A DNA stretch of 12,710 bases from an uncultured Clostridia bacterium (GCA_945918815.1 CAMEIU010000048.1:1-12710), one strand, 5' to 3'; positions 1-6,781 are shown, counted from the stretch's first letter. The notes: a model not told the origin generated them from the sequence alone. Made by a program: numbers and translations.

Positions 1-884
1 ACGGGGCTGCGGGGCTGCAGCTCGTCGGCGGTGTCCTCCCGGTCGTCGATGAGGCGCTCCTCGATGGTGACAATGACTTCCTTCTCCACCTTGCAGCCCA
101 GCTCCATGGCCACCAAAGCGGCGGTGTCATAGTCGATGGTCTGGTTGACGGAGGCCATGGTGCCCAGCTTGATGAGCTGCTTGATGACCTCGGCGGCGGT
201 CTTCTTCATGCGGGAGGCCAGCTCGCCCACGGTGATCTCGTCGGGAATCTTCACGGTCAGGGGCGCTTTCTTGGCGACCTCCAGCTGGAGGCGGCGCATC
301 TTCTCCTGCTCCTCGTTCTTACGCTTGTTGCCGGCGAACTTGTTGCGGTTCTGCTGCTTGTTCTTGTTGCCGATCTTCTGCTTGCCGCCGGAGAAATTCT
401 GCACCCGCTCGGAGACCAGGGCGTCCACCCGGTCATCAAACCGCTCGGCGTTGACGGTGACGGCGCTGGTGTCGATGACGCGGCGCTCCCGGCGGCGTTC
501 CGGCTCCTTGGGCTTCTCCGTCTTGGGTGCCTGCTGGGGCTGGTTTTGATTCTGCGGCTTCGGCTTGGCCTGATTCTGAGCCGCCTTGGGCTGCTGGGCA
601 GGGGCGGCCTGCTTGCCGGCCTGGGGCTTCTCCGCCGCGGGCGCCGGGGCGGGCGCAGGGGCGGGGGCCTCAGCCTTGGGCTGGGCGAAGACCTGCTCCA
701 GGGAATCGATCTGATTCCGCTGGGTCAGCACGTCGAAGAGCAGGTTCAGCTGTTCTTCCGTCAGAACCTGCTGGCCGCTCTTGGGCTTTTCATAAAATTC
801 GGCGACCAGGTTCGTGATGGTTTTGGTGGGGAACCCAAAATCCTTGGCCATTTCGCCGATGCGGTATTTGATAAAACTACTCAA
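1..884 (-). CDS. infB: Translation initiation factor IF-2, N-terminal part (cut by window edge)
   Basis: IF-2 is the GTPase that places initiator tRNA on the 30S subunit and promotes subunit joining. Only the first 294 codons are visible; the G domain lies beyond position 1. Residues 1-65 are a short helical N-terminal segment (KYRIGEMAKDFGFPTKTI). Residues 70-130 are low-complexity Pro/Ala then Gln/Asn-rich linker, and 165-200 is very basic (GGKQKIGNKNKQQNRNK). Residues 207-270 match the IF2_N domain (APLTVKIPDEITVGELA, VIKQLIKLGTMASVNQTID). I chose the TTG at 884-882 because GGAGG (897-893) lies 8 nt upstream. An in-frame ATG at 899 has no ribosome binding site and would overlap that GGAGG. 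The gene is last of the visible rimP-nusA-ylxR-ylxQ-infB operon and is separated from ylxQ by 183 nt, mostly a repeat element. The family call is firm; the start is likely. Confidence 0.95.
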   Translation of the reverse strand, partial: MSSFIKYRIGEMAKDFGFPTKTITNLVAEFYEKPKSGQQVLTEEQLNLLFDVLTQRNQIDSLEQVFAQPKAEAPAPAPAPAPAAEKPQAGKQAAPAQQPKAAQNQAKPKPQNQNQPQQAPKTEKPKEPERRRERRVIDTSAVTVNAERFDDRVDALVSERVQNFSGGKQKIGNKNKQQNRNKFAGNKRKNEEQEKMRRLQLEVAKKAPLTVKIPDEITVGELASRMKKTAAEVIKQLIKLGTMASVNQTIDYDTAALVAMELGCKVEKEVIVTIEERLIDDREDTADELQPRSP

Positions 885-936
885 TATAGCCACCTCCATT
901 GAAGCTCAAAGGAAACTGTTTGCTCGATTTCAAACG

Positions 937-1067
937 CAATTGACAATGGACAATTGATAATTGACAATTGTAGTGTCGCTGACGCGACGATTGAATTGAC
1001 ACGACATATAAATTCCGTCTCCGAAGGAGACACCTTCATTGTCAATTGTCCATTGTCAATTGTCAAT
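937..1067. repeat. 131-bp palindromic intergenic element with two inner hairpins
   Basis: The ends form a perfect 20-bp inverted repeat: CAATTGACAATGGACAATTG at 937-956 against its exact reverse complement at 1043-1062. Pairing extends about five more positions inward with one wobble. Inside are two further hairpins, GTCGC/GCGAC (975-979 with 984-988) and GTCTCC/GGAGAC (1017-1022 with 1026-1031). The whole could fold as a branched structure in either strand's RNA. It starts directly after the ylxQ stop codon and fills most of the gap to infB, so it should be transcribed with the operon. TTGACAATT-type repeats dominate its ends. No coding potential is seen. It resembles a MITE or structured intergenic repeat; copy number elsewhere in the genome cannot be judged here. 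Confidence 0.8.
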
Positions 1068-1499
1068 TTATTTGCGCTTTTTTCCGCCGTGGCGGAGATT
1101 TTTCTCGTGGGCCTTTTCTTCCAGCCTGCGTTTTTTGACCCGCTCCACCCGGACCTCCAGGTCCGCCAGAAGCTGGGCGTAATGCGCCGGCTCGTCCAGG
1201 GCCTCCACAAAGGCCTTCGCCAGTGCTACATCGGTCAGCAGGCAGATGGCGCAGGCATTGCAGCCGATGGCCGCGCCCAGCTCGTCCTTGGTGAAGGGGA
1301 CCCGGATCATGGGAGGCTTGCCGGTCTGGGTGAAGGTCCTGGCCCGGCGGAAGGTGTTGTCCGCCGCGTCCTTCGCCAGCAGCAGCAGCCGTCCGTGACC
1401 GGCCCGGCAGGCCGCGCCCACGGTTTCCTCTCCATAGACCAGGTTATTGCCCCGGCGGGCCAGACCCAGATAGTTCAGGGCACGCTGCCGGTTATCCAT
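1068..1499 (-). CDS. ylxQ: YlxQ-type L7Ae/L30e-family RNA-binding protein
   Basis: A 143-residue protein with the L7Ae/L30e/Gadd45 fold signature: the opening NYLGLARRGNNLVYGEETV (residues 9-27), the RLLLLAKDAADNTFRR strand-helix (37-52), and the VPFTKDELGAAIGCNACAICLLTDVALA block (67-94). The family binds kink-turn-like RNA; the exact role of YlxQ is not settled. The start ATG (1499-1497) follows a GGAGGAGGGAG purine tract. ATGGATAA overlaps the ylxR stop by 8 nt, implying translational coupling. Family members are usually about 100 aa, and here a Lys/Arg-rich tail (about residues 118-143, VRVERVKKRRLEEKAHEKN and onward) is added. The stop codon is directly followed by the 937-1067 repeat element. 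Confidence 0.88.
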   Translation of the reverse strand: MDNRQRALNYLGLARRGNNLVYGEETVGAACRAGHGRLLLLAKDAADNTFRRARTFTQTGKPPMIRVPFTKDELGAAIGCNACAICLLTDVALAKAFVEALDEPAHYAQLLADLEVRVERVKKRRLEEKAHEKNLRHGGKKRK

Positions 1500-1764
1500 G
1501 ATCTCCCTCCTCCATCTTTGCCAGGAGGCCGTCGTAGATCTCCTGGGGAATGGGGATCTCAAAGGTCCGTTCCAGGGCTTTTGACTTGATGGCCCGCTTG
1601 AGGCAGGCCGGATCCGGGCACAGGTAGGCGCCGCGCCCCGGCGCTTTGCCGCGGAAATCCAGGGAGATCGCGCCCTCCGGCGACTTGACCACCCGGATCA
1701 GCTCCTTCTTCGGCTTCATCTCCCGGCAGCCCACACACTGGCGCATGGGAATCTTTTTCTGCAT
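1492..1764 (-). CDS. ylxR: YlxR / DUF448 family nucleic-acid-binding protein
   Basis: A 90-aa protein with both hallmarks of the YlxR (DUF448) family: the MRQCVGCREMKPKKELIRVV segment at residues 7-26 and GRGAYLCPDPACL at 43-55. Cysteines occur at 10, 13, 49 and 54. The family is small, basic and conserved between nusA and infB in Gram-positive bacteria. In Bacillus it has been linked to RNA binding and to modulation of RNase P, from memory of the literature; nothing in this sequence tests that. The ATG at 1764 has AAGGAGG six nt upstream. The 3' end overlaps ylxQ by 8 nt. A 60-nt gap containing a palindrome separates it from nusA. Confidence 0.93.
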   Translation of the reverse strand: MQKKIPMRQCVGCREMKPKKELIRVVKSPEGAISLDFRGKAPGRGAYLCPDPACLKRAIKSKALERTFEIPIPQEIYDGLLAKMEEGDHG

Positions 1765-1797
1765 ATGGCGCCTCCTTGCCGTTTCTTGCGCTTTTAC

Positions 1798-1824
1798 GGG
1801 CGGCTGATAGCCGCCCCTACGGGG
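1798..1824. repeat. Palindrome after the nusA stop, two alternative hairpins
   Basis: GGGCGGCT (1798-1805) pairs perfectly with AGCCGCCC (1809-1816) around a 3-nt loop. The overlapping CCCC-TAC-GGGG (1814-1824) can form a second, mutually exclusive stem. It lies immediately 3' of the nusA stop and 5' of ylxR. No U-run follows on either strand, so it is not a good intrinsic terminator. It shares the motif GTAGGGGCGGCT with the sequence 3' of tex, suggesting a dispersed repeat. Confidence 0.6.
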
Positions 1825-2913
1825 TTATTCCACCGCAGGCTCTTCTTCCGCTTCCGGTTCGGCGTCGGCCTGGGAGGCGGGTTTGATGTCGATTTTGTAG
1901 CCGGTCAGGCGAGCGGCCAGGCGGGCGTTCTGGCCCTCCTTGCCGATGGCCAGGGACAGCTGATCGTCGGGCACGATGACGCGGCAGGCCTTCGCCATGC
2001 CGGGCAGCACCGTGACAGCCACCACGTCGGCGGGAGACAGGGCGGAGGCCACGAACTGGGCCGGGTCCTCGGACCAGACCACGATGTCCATCTTCTCGCC
2101 CCGCAGTTCATCCACCACCGCACCCACACGGCCGCCGCGGGGACCGACGCAGGCGCCCACGGGATCGATGTTCTCTTCCGTGGCGTGGACGGCCAGCTTG
2201 GTGCGGGAGCCGGGCTCCCGGACGATGGATTTGATCTCCACCAGGCCGCTTTCGATCTCCGGCACGTTCAGCTCGAAGAGCCGCTTGACCAGACCGGGAT
2301 GGGTCCGGGAGACGATGACCTGGGGGCCGCGGCTGGAGCGGCGGACCTCCACCACATAGACGCGGATCATGTCACCCTCCTTGAAGGTCTCGGTGTGGAC
2401 CTGCTCGGAGTGGGAGAGCAGGGCGTCGGTCTTGTCGTTGCCGGTGCCGATGCGGATGATCATATCGCCGCTGGCCGGCTCGATGCGCAGGACGGAACCG
2501 GTGAGGATCTCATGCTCCTTGGAGGAGAAGCTGTCAAAAATCATGCCCCGCTCCGCCTCGCGGATGCCCTGGATGATGACCTGCTTGGCCGTCTGGGCGG
2601 CGATGCGGCCGAAGGCCTTGGTCTCCACGCTGACGTTGACCAGGTCGCCCAGCTGGGCGTGGGGAGAAATTTTCCGGGCGGCTTCCAGAGATATCTCCGT
2701 GGCCGGGGTGATGACGCCGTCCACCACTTCCTTCTGGACGTACATCTTCATGTCGTCGTCCACAACCTCGACAAACACGTTGTCGGTGTAGCCGTCCTTG
2801 TCCTTCTTGTAGGCGGCCACCAGGGCCTGGGTGATCTTATCCACCATATAATCCTGGGGAATGCCCCGCTCTTTTTCCAGCTGCGCCAGGGCGGCAAAAA
2901 TCTCCGAATTCAT
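1825..2913 (-). CDS. nusA: Transcription termination/antitermination factor NusA
   Basis: NusA binds RNA polymerase and nascent RNA and modulates pausing, intrinsic termination and antitermination. The 362-aa protein shows the standard order: an N-terminal polymerase-binding domain (about 1-125), an S1 domain (about 133-200), and two KH domains. KH1 carries VGACVGPRGGRV (252-263) and KH2 carries LAIGKEGQNARLAARLTGYKIDI (321-343). The SRGPQVIVSRTHPGLVKRLF stretch (194-213) is typical. A short acidic tail (AEPEAEEEPAVE) ends it, and there are no proteobacterial acidic repeats. The ATG at 2913 is used with GGAGG at 2930-2926. An upstream in-frame TTG at 2922 is only 3 nt from that site and therefore unlikely. 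The gene follows rimP by 17 nt, with its ribosome binding site next to the rimP stop. Confidence 0.97.
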   Translation of the reverse strand: MNSEIFAALAQLEKERGIPQDYMVDKITQALVAAYKKDKDGYTDNVFVEVVDDDMKMYVQKEVVDGVITPATEISLEAARKISPHAQLGDLVNVSVETKAFGRIAAQTAKQVIIQGIREAERGMIFDSFSSKEHEILTGSVLRIEPASGDMIIRIGTGNDKTDALLSHSEQVHTETFKEGDMIRVYVVEVRRSSRGPQVIVSRTHPGLVKRLFELNVPEIESGLVEIKSIVREPGSRTKLAVHATEENIDPVGACVGPRGGRVGAVVDELRGEKMDIVVWSEDPAQFVASALSPADVVAVTVLPGMAKACRVIVPDDQLSLAIGKEGQNARLAARLTGYKIDIKPASQADAEPEAEEEPAVE

Positions 2914-2930
2914 TTTTTCCAAATTCCTCC

Positions 2931-3383
2931 TTAAAAGTCTACGTAGAGCCGCACCAGGGCGACTTCTTGTTTTTCCAATGTGATGGGGGTCCCGGCCTGC
3001 TCGACGGTGACGCAGCCGTTGTCATAGCCGGTCAGGGTGCCGATCAGCTCCTTGCTGCCGTTTCTGGGCCGGTAGAGCTTCACCAGCACGTCCGCACCCA
3101 TGAATTTCTCAAAATCGCCGGGCCGCTTCAGGGGACGCTCCAGACCGGCGGAGCAGACCTCGAAGTGGTAGCTGTCGGGGATGGGGTCCTTTTCGTCCAA
3201 AATCGGGTCCACAGCCCTGGAAATGGCCTCGCAGTCGTTGATATCCACGCCGCCGTCCTTGTCGATATACAGCCGGAGATACCACTCTCCGCCCTCCCGG
3301 ACATATTCCACGTCCCAGAGGGAGCAGCCGTTTTCCTGGACGATGGGCTCCGCGAACTGCCAGACTTGATCTGTGATCTTCAT
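2931..3383 (-). CDS. rimP: Ribosome maturation factor RimP
   Basis: RimP assists late maturation of the 30S subunit. The 150-aa protein has the N-terminal alpha/beta domain with WDVEYVREGGEWYLRLYIDKDGGVDINDCEAISRAV (23-58). The family signature FEVCSAGLERPLKRPGDFEKF lies at 74-94, followed by the C-terminal SH3-like domain (about 95-150). The ATG at 3383 was chosen because AAAGGGGAAAG lies just upstream and because homology begins there; longer upstream readings would run through the leader hairpin and promoter. It is the first gene of the operon, with a consensus-like promoter at 3460-3488. Confidence 0.95.
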   Translation of the reverse strand: MKITDQVWQFAEPIVQENGCSLWDVEYVREGGEWYLRLYIDKDGGVDINDCEAISRAVDPILDEKDPIPDSYHFEVCSAGLERPLKRPGDFEKFMGADVLVKLYRPRNGSKELIGTLTGYDNGCVTVEQAGTPITLEKQEVALVRLYVDF

Positions 3384-3405
3384 CGTCTTTCCCCTTTCCA
3401 ACAAG

Positions 3406-3433
3406 AAAGACTGGGGAACATTCCCCAGTCTTT
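3406..3433 (-). terminator. Attenuator-like hairpin in the rimP-nusA leader
   Basis: A perfect 13-bp inverted repeat with a 2-nt centre: AAAGACTGGGGAA and TTCCCCAGTCTTT around TG, read on the minus strand. It lies about 20 nt after the predicted transcription start and about 23 nt before the rimP ATG. The following RNA is UCUUUCUUGUU-like, a weak, interrupted U-tract. This suits a factor-dependent intrinsic terminator or attenuator better than a strong terminator. A shorter TTGTA/TACAA dyad precedes it (3434-3448). In Bacillus subtilis NusA autoregulates its operon by termination in the leader, as I recall; the same role here is inferred. It could instead be an mRNA-stabilising 5' hairpin. 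Confidence 0.55.
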
Positions 3434-3459
3434 TGTAAAGTATACAATAGATTATGCTT

Positions 3460-3488
3460 ATTATAACGCCGGTGCACGGAAAATGCAA
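3460..3488 (-). promoter_or_regulatory. Sigma-A promoter of the rimP-nusA-infB operon
   Basis: Read on the minus strand: -35 TTGCAT (3488-3483), 17-nt spacer, -10 TATAAT (3465-3460). One or two mismatches to consensus and ideal spacing make this the best promoter in the window. The expected start is near 3453, giving a leader of roughly 70 nt that contains the hairpin at 3406-3433. Confidence 0.85.
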
Positions 3489-3547
3489 GGGTATTTCGGA
3501 AAAAAGTTTGGAATTTTCTGCAAAAATATGACTTGTACCGGCCCTCG

Positions 3548-3567
3548 CGCCCCCTGTAGGGGCGGCT
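3548..3567. repeat. GC-rich palindrome just 3' of tex
   Basis: CGCCCC (3548-3553) pairs with GGGGCG (3559-3564) around a 5-nt loop. It starts a few nt after the tex stop. There is no adjacent U-run on the minus strand, so terminator function is doubtful. The sequence GTAGGGGCGGCT (3556-3567) is shared, in the opposite sense, with the palindrome 3' of nusA. The rest of 3434-3570 holds the rimP promoter and no gene. Confidence 0.5.
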
Positions 3568-3570
3568 GCC

Positions 3571-5730
3571 TTATTCCTTCACGTCCCGCATGGAGAGGCT
3601 GATGCGCTTCCGCTTTTCGTCCACCTCCAGGACCGTGACCTTGACCACGTCGCCGACGGAGACCACCTCGGAGGGATGCTTGATATATTTGTTGCAGACC
3701 TTGGAGATGTGGACCAATCCGTCCTGGTGGACGCCGATGTCCACAAAGACGCCGAAGTCAATGACGTTGCGGACCGTGCCGGACAGGACCATGCCGGGCT
3801 TCAGATCCTTCAATTCCAGGACGTCCGTGCGCAGGATGGGCGCAGGCAGCTCGTCCCGGGGGTCCCGGCCGGGCTTCAAAAGCTCCTTGACGATGTCCCG
3901 CAGGGTCGGGTCGCCCACCTGGCAGCGTTCGGCCGCCCGGGCCCAGCCCAGCTGCTCCACCCGCTGGGGCAGCTCCGCAATCTGCCCCCGGGCCACGTCG
4001 TTCAAATCGTAGCCGCAGAGGGTCAAGAGGGTCTCCGCCGCCTGGTAGGACTCGGGGTGGACGCCGGTGTGGTCCAGGACCTGTTTGCTCTCCGGCACTC
4101 TTAGGAAACCGGCGCACTGCTCATAGGCCTTGGGGCCCAGCTTGGGGACCTTCAAAATCTGCTTCCGGCCGGTGAAGGGACCGTTTTCCTCCCGGTAGGT
4201 CACAATGTTTTTCGCGGTGGTGGCCGTCAGGCCCGCCACCTGCTTCAAAAGGGACGGGGAGGCGGTGTTCACGTCCACGCCCACGGCGTTGACGCAGTCC
4301 TCCACCACGCCGCCCAGGGCCTCGTCCAGCCGCTTCTCCGGCATATCGTGCTGATACTGGCCCACGCCGATGGCCTTGGGATCGATCTTCACCAGCTCCG
4401 CCAGAGGATCCTGAAGCCTTCTGGCAATGGACACGGCGGAGGGCAGGTTCACGTCGAACTGGGGGAATTCCTCCGCCGCCAGCTTGGAGGCGGAATAGAC
4501 GGAAGCGCCGGCCTCGTTGACGATCATATAGCTGAGGCCGCCGCCCACCTTGTGAATCAGCTCAACGGCCATCTGCTCTGTCTCTCTCGAGGCGGTGCCA
4601 TTGCCGATGGCCAGATGGGTGACGCCCCATTTCTTCACCAGGGCCGACAGCTTGACGATGGCCTCGTACTTCTGCTTTTCCCCATAGGTGGGATAGACCA
4701 CGGTGGTGTCCAGGACCTTGCCGGTGCCGTCCACCACGGCCACCTTGCAGCCCATGCGGTAGCCCGGGTCCAGGCCCATGGTCACATGGCCCTTCACCGG
4801 CGGCTGCATAAGCAGGGGCTTTAAATTGAGGGCGAAGTTGTGGATGGCGGACTCGTTGGCCTCGTCGGTCAGGGCGCTGCGCAGCTCCCGCTCCAGAGAC
4901 GGGAAGATCAGCCGGTCATAGCTGTCCTCGGCGGCGGCGCGGACAAACTCCGTGGCGCTGGAGCCGGGCTTCAGCACCCGCTTCCAGATCCGGTCCAGGG
5001 CCAGATCCCGGGGGATGTCCAGGGAGACCTTCAGAAAACCCTCCCGCTCGCCCCGGTTCAAGGCCAGAATCTGATGGCTCTGGAGCTTGGAGATGGGCTG
5101 ACGGAAGTCATAGTAGAGCCGGTAGACGGAATCCTCGTCCTCCTTGGCGGCCTTGGAACCGGCGTCGCCCTTGGCGCCCGCCAGCAGCCGCAGGCTCTTG
5201 CGGATATCCGCATCGTCGGAGATATTCTCCGCCAGAATGTCGGAGGCCCCAGCCAGGGCGTCCTCCACGGTCTCCACGCCCTTTTCCGGGTCGATACATT
5301 TCTTCGCCAGTTCCTCCGGCGCGGGCAGATTTTTGCCCTGGGACAGGAGCAGCAGGGCCAACGGCTCCAGGCCCTTTTCCCGGGCGACGGTGGCCCGGGT
5401 GCGGCGTTTTTGCTTATAGGGCCGGTACAGGTCCTCCACCTCGGCCAGGGTGGCCGCGGCGTCGATGGCGGCGGACAGGTCCTCGGTCAGCTTGCCCTGG
5501 TTTTCAATGGAGGATTTGACCTCCTGCCGCCGGGCTTCCAGATTGCGCAGATATTGCAGCCGGTCGGCCAGATTTCTGAGCTGGGTGTCGTCCATGCCGC
5601 CGTGGAGCTCCTTGCGGTAGCGGGCGATAAAGGGCAGGGTGTTGCCCTCGTCCAGCAATTGAATGACGTTTTCAATGTAGGCTTCCTTGCAGGAAAGCTC
5701 CTGGGCAAGGATTTGGGAAATGGTTGGCAT
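3571..5730 (-). CDS. tex: Tex family S1 RNA-binding transcription accessory protein
   Basis: Tex is a conserved nucleic-acid-binding protein related to eukaryotic Spt6. The 719 residues match the usual length of about 720-780. Domains in order: a helical N-terminal region (SQILAQEL, LPFIARYRKELHGGMDDTQLRNL at 32-54, EVEDLYRPYKQKRRTRATVAREKGLEPLA at 97-125), a YqgF/RNase H-like domain (about 315-440, GLDPGYRMGCKVAVVDGTGKVLDTTVVYP), helix-hairpin-helix segments (about 485-545, VNTASPSLLKQVAGL), and a C-terminal S1 domain (about 642-715, GTVRNVIDFGVFVDIGVHQDGLVHISK). The ATG at 5730 has AGGAGA 7 nt upstream. It reads in the same direction as rimP but has its own promoter region. The leader contains the 5763-5820 repeat. 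Confidence 0.96.
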   Translation of the reverse strand: MPTISQILAQELSCKEAYIENVIQLLDEGNTLPFIARYRKELHGGMDDTQLRNLADRLQYLRNLEARRQEVKSSIENQGKLTEDLSAAIDAAATLAEVEDLYRPYKQKRRTRATVAREKGLEPLALLLLSQGKNLPAPEELAKKCIDPEKGVETVEDALAGASDILAENISDDADIRKSLRLLAGAKGDAGSKAAKEDEDSVYRLYYDFRQPISKLQSHQILALNRGEREGFLKVSLDIPRDLALDRIWKRVLKPGSSATEFVRAAAEDSYDRLIFPSLERELRSALTDEANESAIHNFALNLKPLLMQPPVKGHVTMGLDPGYRMGCKVAVVDGTGKVLDTTVVYPTYGEKQKYEAIVKLSALVKKWGVTHLAIGNGTASRETEQMAVELIHKVGGGLSYMIVNEAGASVYSASKLAAEEFPQFDVNLPSAVSIARRLQDPLAELVKIDPKAIGVGQYQHDMPEKRLDEALGGVVEDCVNAVGVDVNTASPSLLKQVAGLTATTAKNIVTYREENGPFTGRKQILKVPKLGPKAYEQCAGFLRVPESKQVLDHTGVHPESYQAAETLLTLCGYDLNDVARGQIAELPQRVEQLGWARAAERCQVGDPTLRDIVKELLKPGRDPRDELPAPILRTDVLELKDLKPGMVLSGTVRNVIDFGVFVDIGVHQDGLVHISKVCNKYIKHPSEVVSVGDVVKVTVLEVDEKRKRISLSMRDVKE

Positions 5731-5762
5731 GATGTGTTCTCCTGTGATTGATTTCGGATAGA

Positions 5763-5820
5763 GAAATGGGATTTGTCTGGCTAATTGACAATTGTCAATT
5801 CATATACAAATCCCAATTTC
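5763..5820. repeat. 58-bp inverted-repeat element in the tex leader (short variant)
   Basis: The ends are inverted repeats: GAAATGGGATTTGT (5763-5776) and the complement of GAAATTGGGATTTGT (5806-5820), differing by one base. The centre is a perfect 18-nt palindrome, AATTGACAATTGTCAATT (5783-5800). The outer ends match those of the elements at 6592-6744 and 9183-9374, but the interior is unrelated to theirs. The interior instead resembles the ends of the 937-1067 element. It falls between the tex promoter and the tex start, so it would fold in the tex 5' UTR. Confidence 0.75.
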
Positions 5821-5837
5821 GCGTTCTCGTGCCTGCA

Positions 5838-5850
5838 ATTATATCACAAA
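5838..5850 (-). promoter_or_regulatory. Extended -10 promoter of tex
   Basis: On the minus strand TGATATAAT (5846-5838) is a TG-N-TATAAT extended -10. The -35 region is poor, as usual for extended -10 promoters. With the TTTGTG preceding it, this forms one arm of a 13-nt inverted repeat whose other arm is the promoter of the HAD gene. Predicted leader about 100 nt. Confidence 0.65.
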
Positions 5851-5860
5851 TCCACCGGCT

Positions 5861-5873
5861 TTTGTGTTATAAT
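5861..5873 (+). promoter_or_regulatory. Extended -10 promoter of the HAD hydrolase gene
   Basis: TGTTATAAT (5865-5873) is a TG-N-TATAAT extended -10. The start would be near 5880, leaving a leader of about 20 nt before the ATG at 5902. TTTGTGTTATAAT is the mirror of the tex promoter arm (12 of 13 positions), centred near 5855. No good -35 box is seen. Confidence 0.65.
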
Positions 5874-5901
5874 ATCGAAAACAATTCTCAGGAGGTTCCC
5901 C

Positions 5902-6576
5902 ATGCCCTATGAAGTGATTTTAGCCGACATTGACAACACCCTGCTGGACTTTACCGCCGGGTCCCGGACGGCTTTGGAGAAGACGCTGCAATGGCTGGGC
6001 GAGCCGTTCACCGAGGAGCGGTTCCAGGCCTATCTCGCCATCAACAACAGCCTGTGGGAGCAGTATGAACGGGGCGAAATTGAAAAGAAGGACATCTACC
6101 CCACCCGTTTCCGGCTGTTTTCCCAGCGGTTCGGCATCCACACCGACGCGGCGGCCATGAACGCCCGCTATGGGGATGAGCTGCGGGCCAACGTCTATCT
6201 GATGCCCCACTGCATGGAATTTTTACAGGCGGTCCACGGGAAGTACAAGGTCTACGCCGTCACCAACGGCGACACCAGGACCCAGCAGGTACGGCAGAAA
6301 AATTCCGGCATCGACGCCTACATAGACCAGTCCTTTATCTCCGAGCAGATGGGCTGCAAGAAGCCGGACAAGCGATACTTTGACCTGGTCTTCGAGGCCA
6401 TCGGCCCGGTGGACAAGTCCAAGTGCATTTTACTTGGCGACAGCCTGACCTCCGACATGCAGGGCGGCCGCAACGCCGGCGTCGCCACCTGCCTCCTGGG
6501 AAAGCCCACGGACGACCCCCGGTGCGACTACGTCATCGGCGATTTAATGGACCTGCTGCCGATTTTGGAGCAGTGA
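5902..6576 (+). CDS. YjjG-like HAD-family phosphatase
   Basis: A 224-aa HAD-superfamily hydrolase. The four motifs are present: DIDNT (D9 nucleophile, D11), Thr121 in VTNGDTRTQ, Lys154 in CKKPDKRYF, and the acidic motif GDSLTSD (D180, D185). The helical cap insertion between motifs I and II (about 17-100) and phrases such as TNG and KKPDKRYFD with GDSLTSDMQGGRNAG resemble YjjG/YfnB-type (pyrimidine) nucleotidases. Substrate specificity cannot be read from the sequence, so no symbol is given. The ATG at 5902 has AGGAGG (5890-5895) six nt upstream. It is divergent from tex and reads toward the cit genes. A repeat element separates it from citX, so a functional link is not implied. Confidence 0.88.
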   Translation: MPYEVILADIDNTLLDFTAGSRTALEKTLQWLGEPFTEERFQAYLAINNSLWEQYERGEIEKKDIYPTRFRLFSQRFGIHTDAAAMNARYGDELRANVYLMPHCMEFLQAVHGKYKVYAVTNGDTRTQQVRQKNSGIDAYIDQSFISEQMGCKKPDKRYFDLVFEAIGPVDKSKCILLGDSLTSDMQGGRNAGVATCLLGKPTDDPRCDYVIGDLMDLLPILEQ

Positions 6577-6591
6577 TAGAGCGGAACAAGA

Positions 6592-6744
6592 GAAATTGGG
6601 ATTTGACGATGTACGGCTTTTTGTAGGGCACGGCCACTGGACGTGCCGCATGCAGGCAGCTGCATCCTGGAACCAACTGCCAAACGGCGCGTCGAGTCGC
6701 CGCGCCCTACATTGGCGATACATCACCTCGCCAAATTCCAATTT
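6592..6744. repeat. 153-bp composite palindromic element, short-core variant
   Basis: The outer ends are AAATTGGGATTTG (6593-6605) and the complement of AAATTGGAATTTG (6732-6744). Inside, a 90-bp core (6622-6711) runs from TGTAGGGC to GCCCTACA. The core holds a GGCACG/CGTGCC stem (6627-6646). Both flanks between outer end and core also match the 9183-9374 copy (GATGTAC-GCTTTT on one side, GGCGATACATCAC on the other). It occupies most of the 205-nt gap between the HAD gene and citX. I see no convincing promoter for citX in that gap. No coding sequence is supported here. Confidence 0.8.
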
Positions 6745-6781
6745 GAACCGCAGGTGCATTGATCTGTATGGGAGGAACGAT

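Noticed and set aside
1038..1067. TTGACA-N17-GACAAT promoter inside the 937-1067 element reading toward infB
   Set aside because: The -35 is consensus only because TTGACAATT is the repeat unit, and the -10 is weak (4 of 6). It is possible but not supported as a separate feature.
1765..2934. Long plus-strand open frame opposite nusA, and similar ones opposite tex (4840-5751) and citC (7996-9303)
   Set aside because: All are antisense to firmly identified genes, low-complexity in composition, and lack ribosome binding sites.
6743..6770. TTGAAC as a -35 for citX
   Set aside because: No acceptable -10 at the right distance, and the start would fall on the ribosome binding site.
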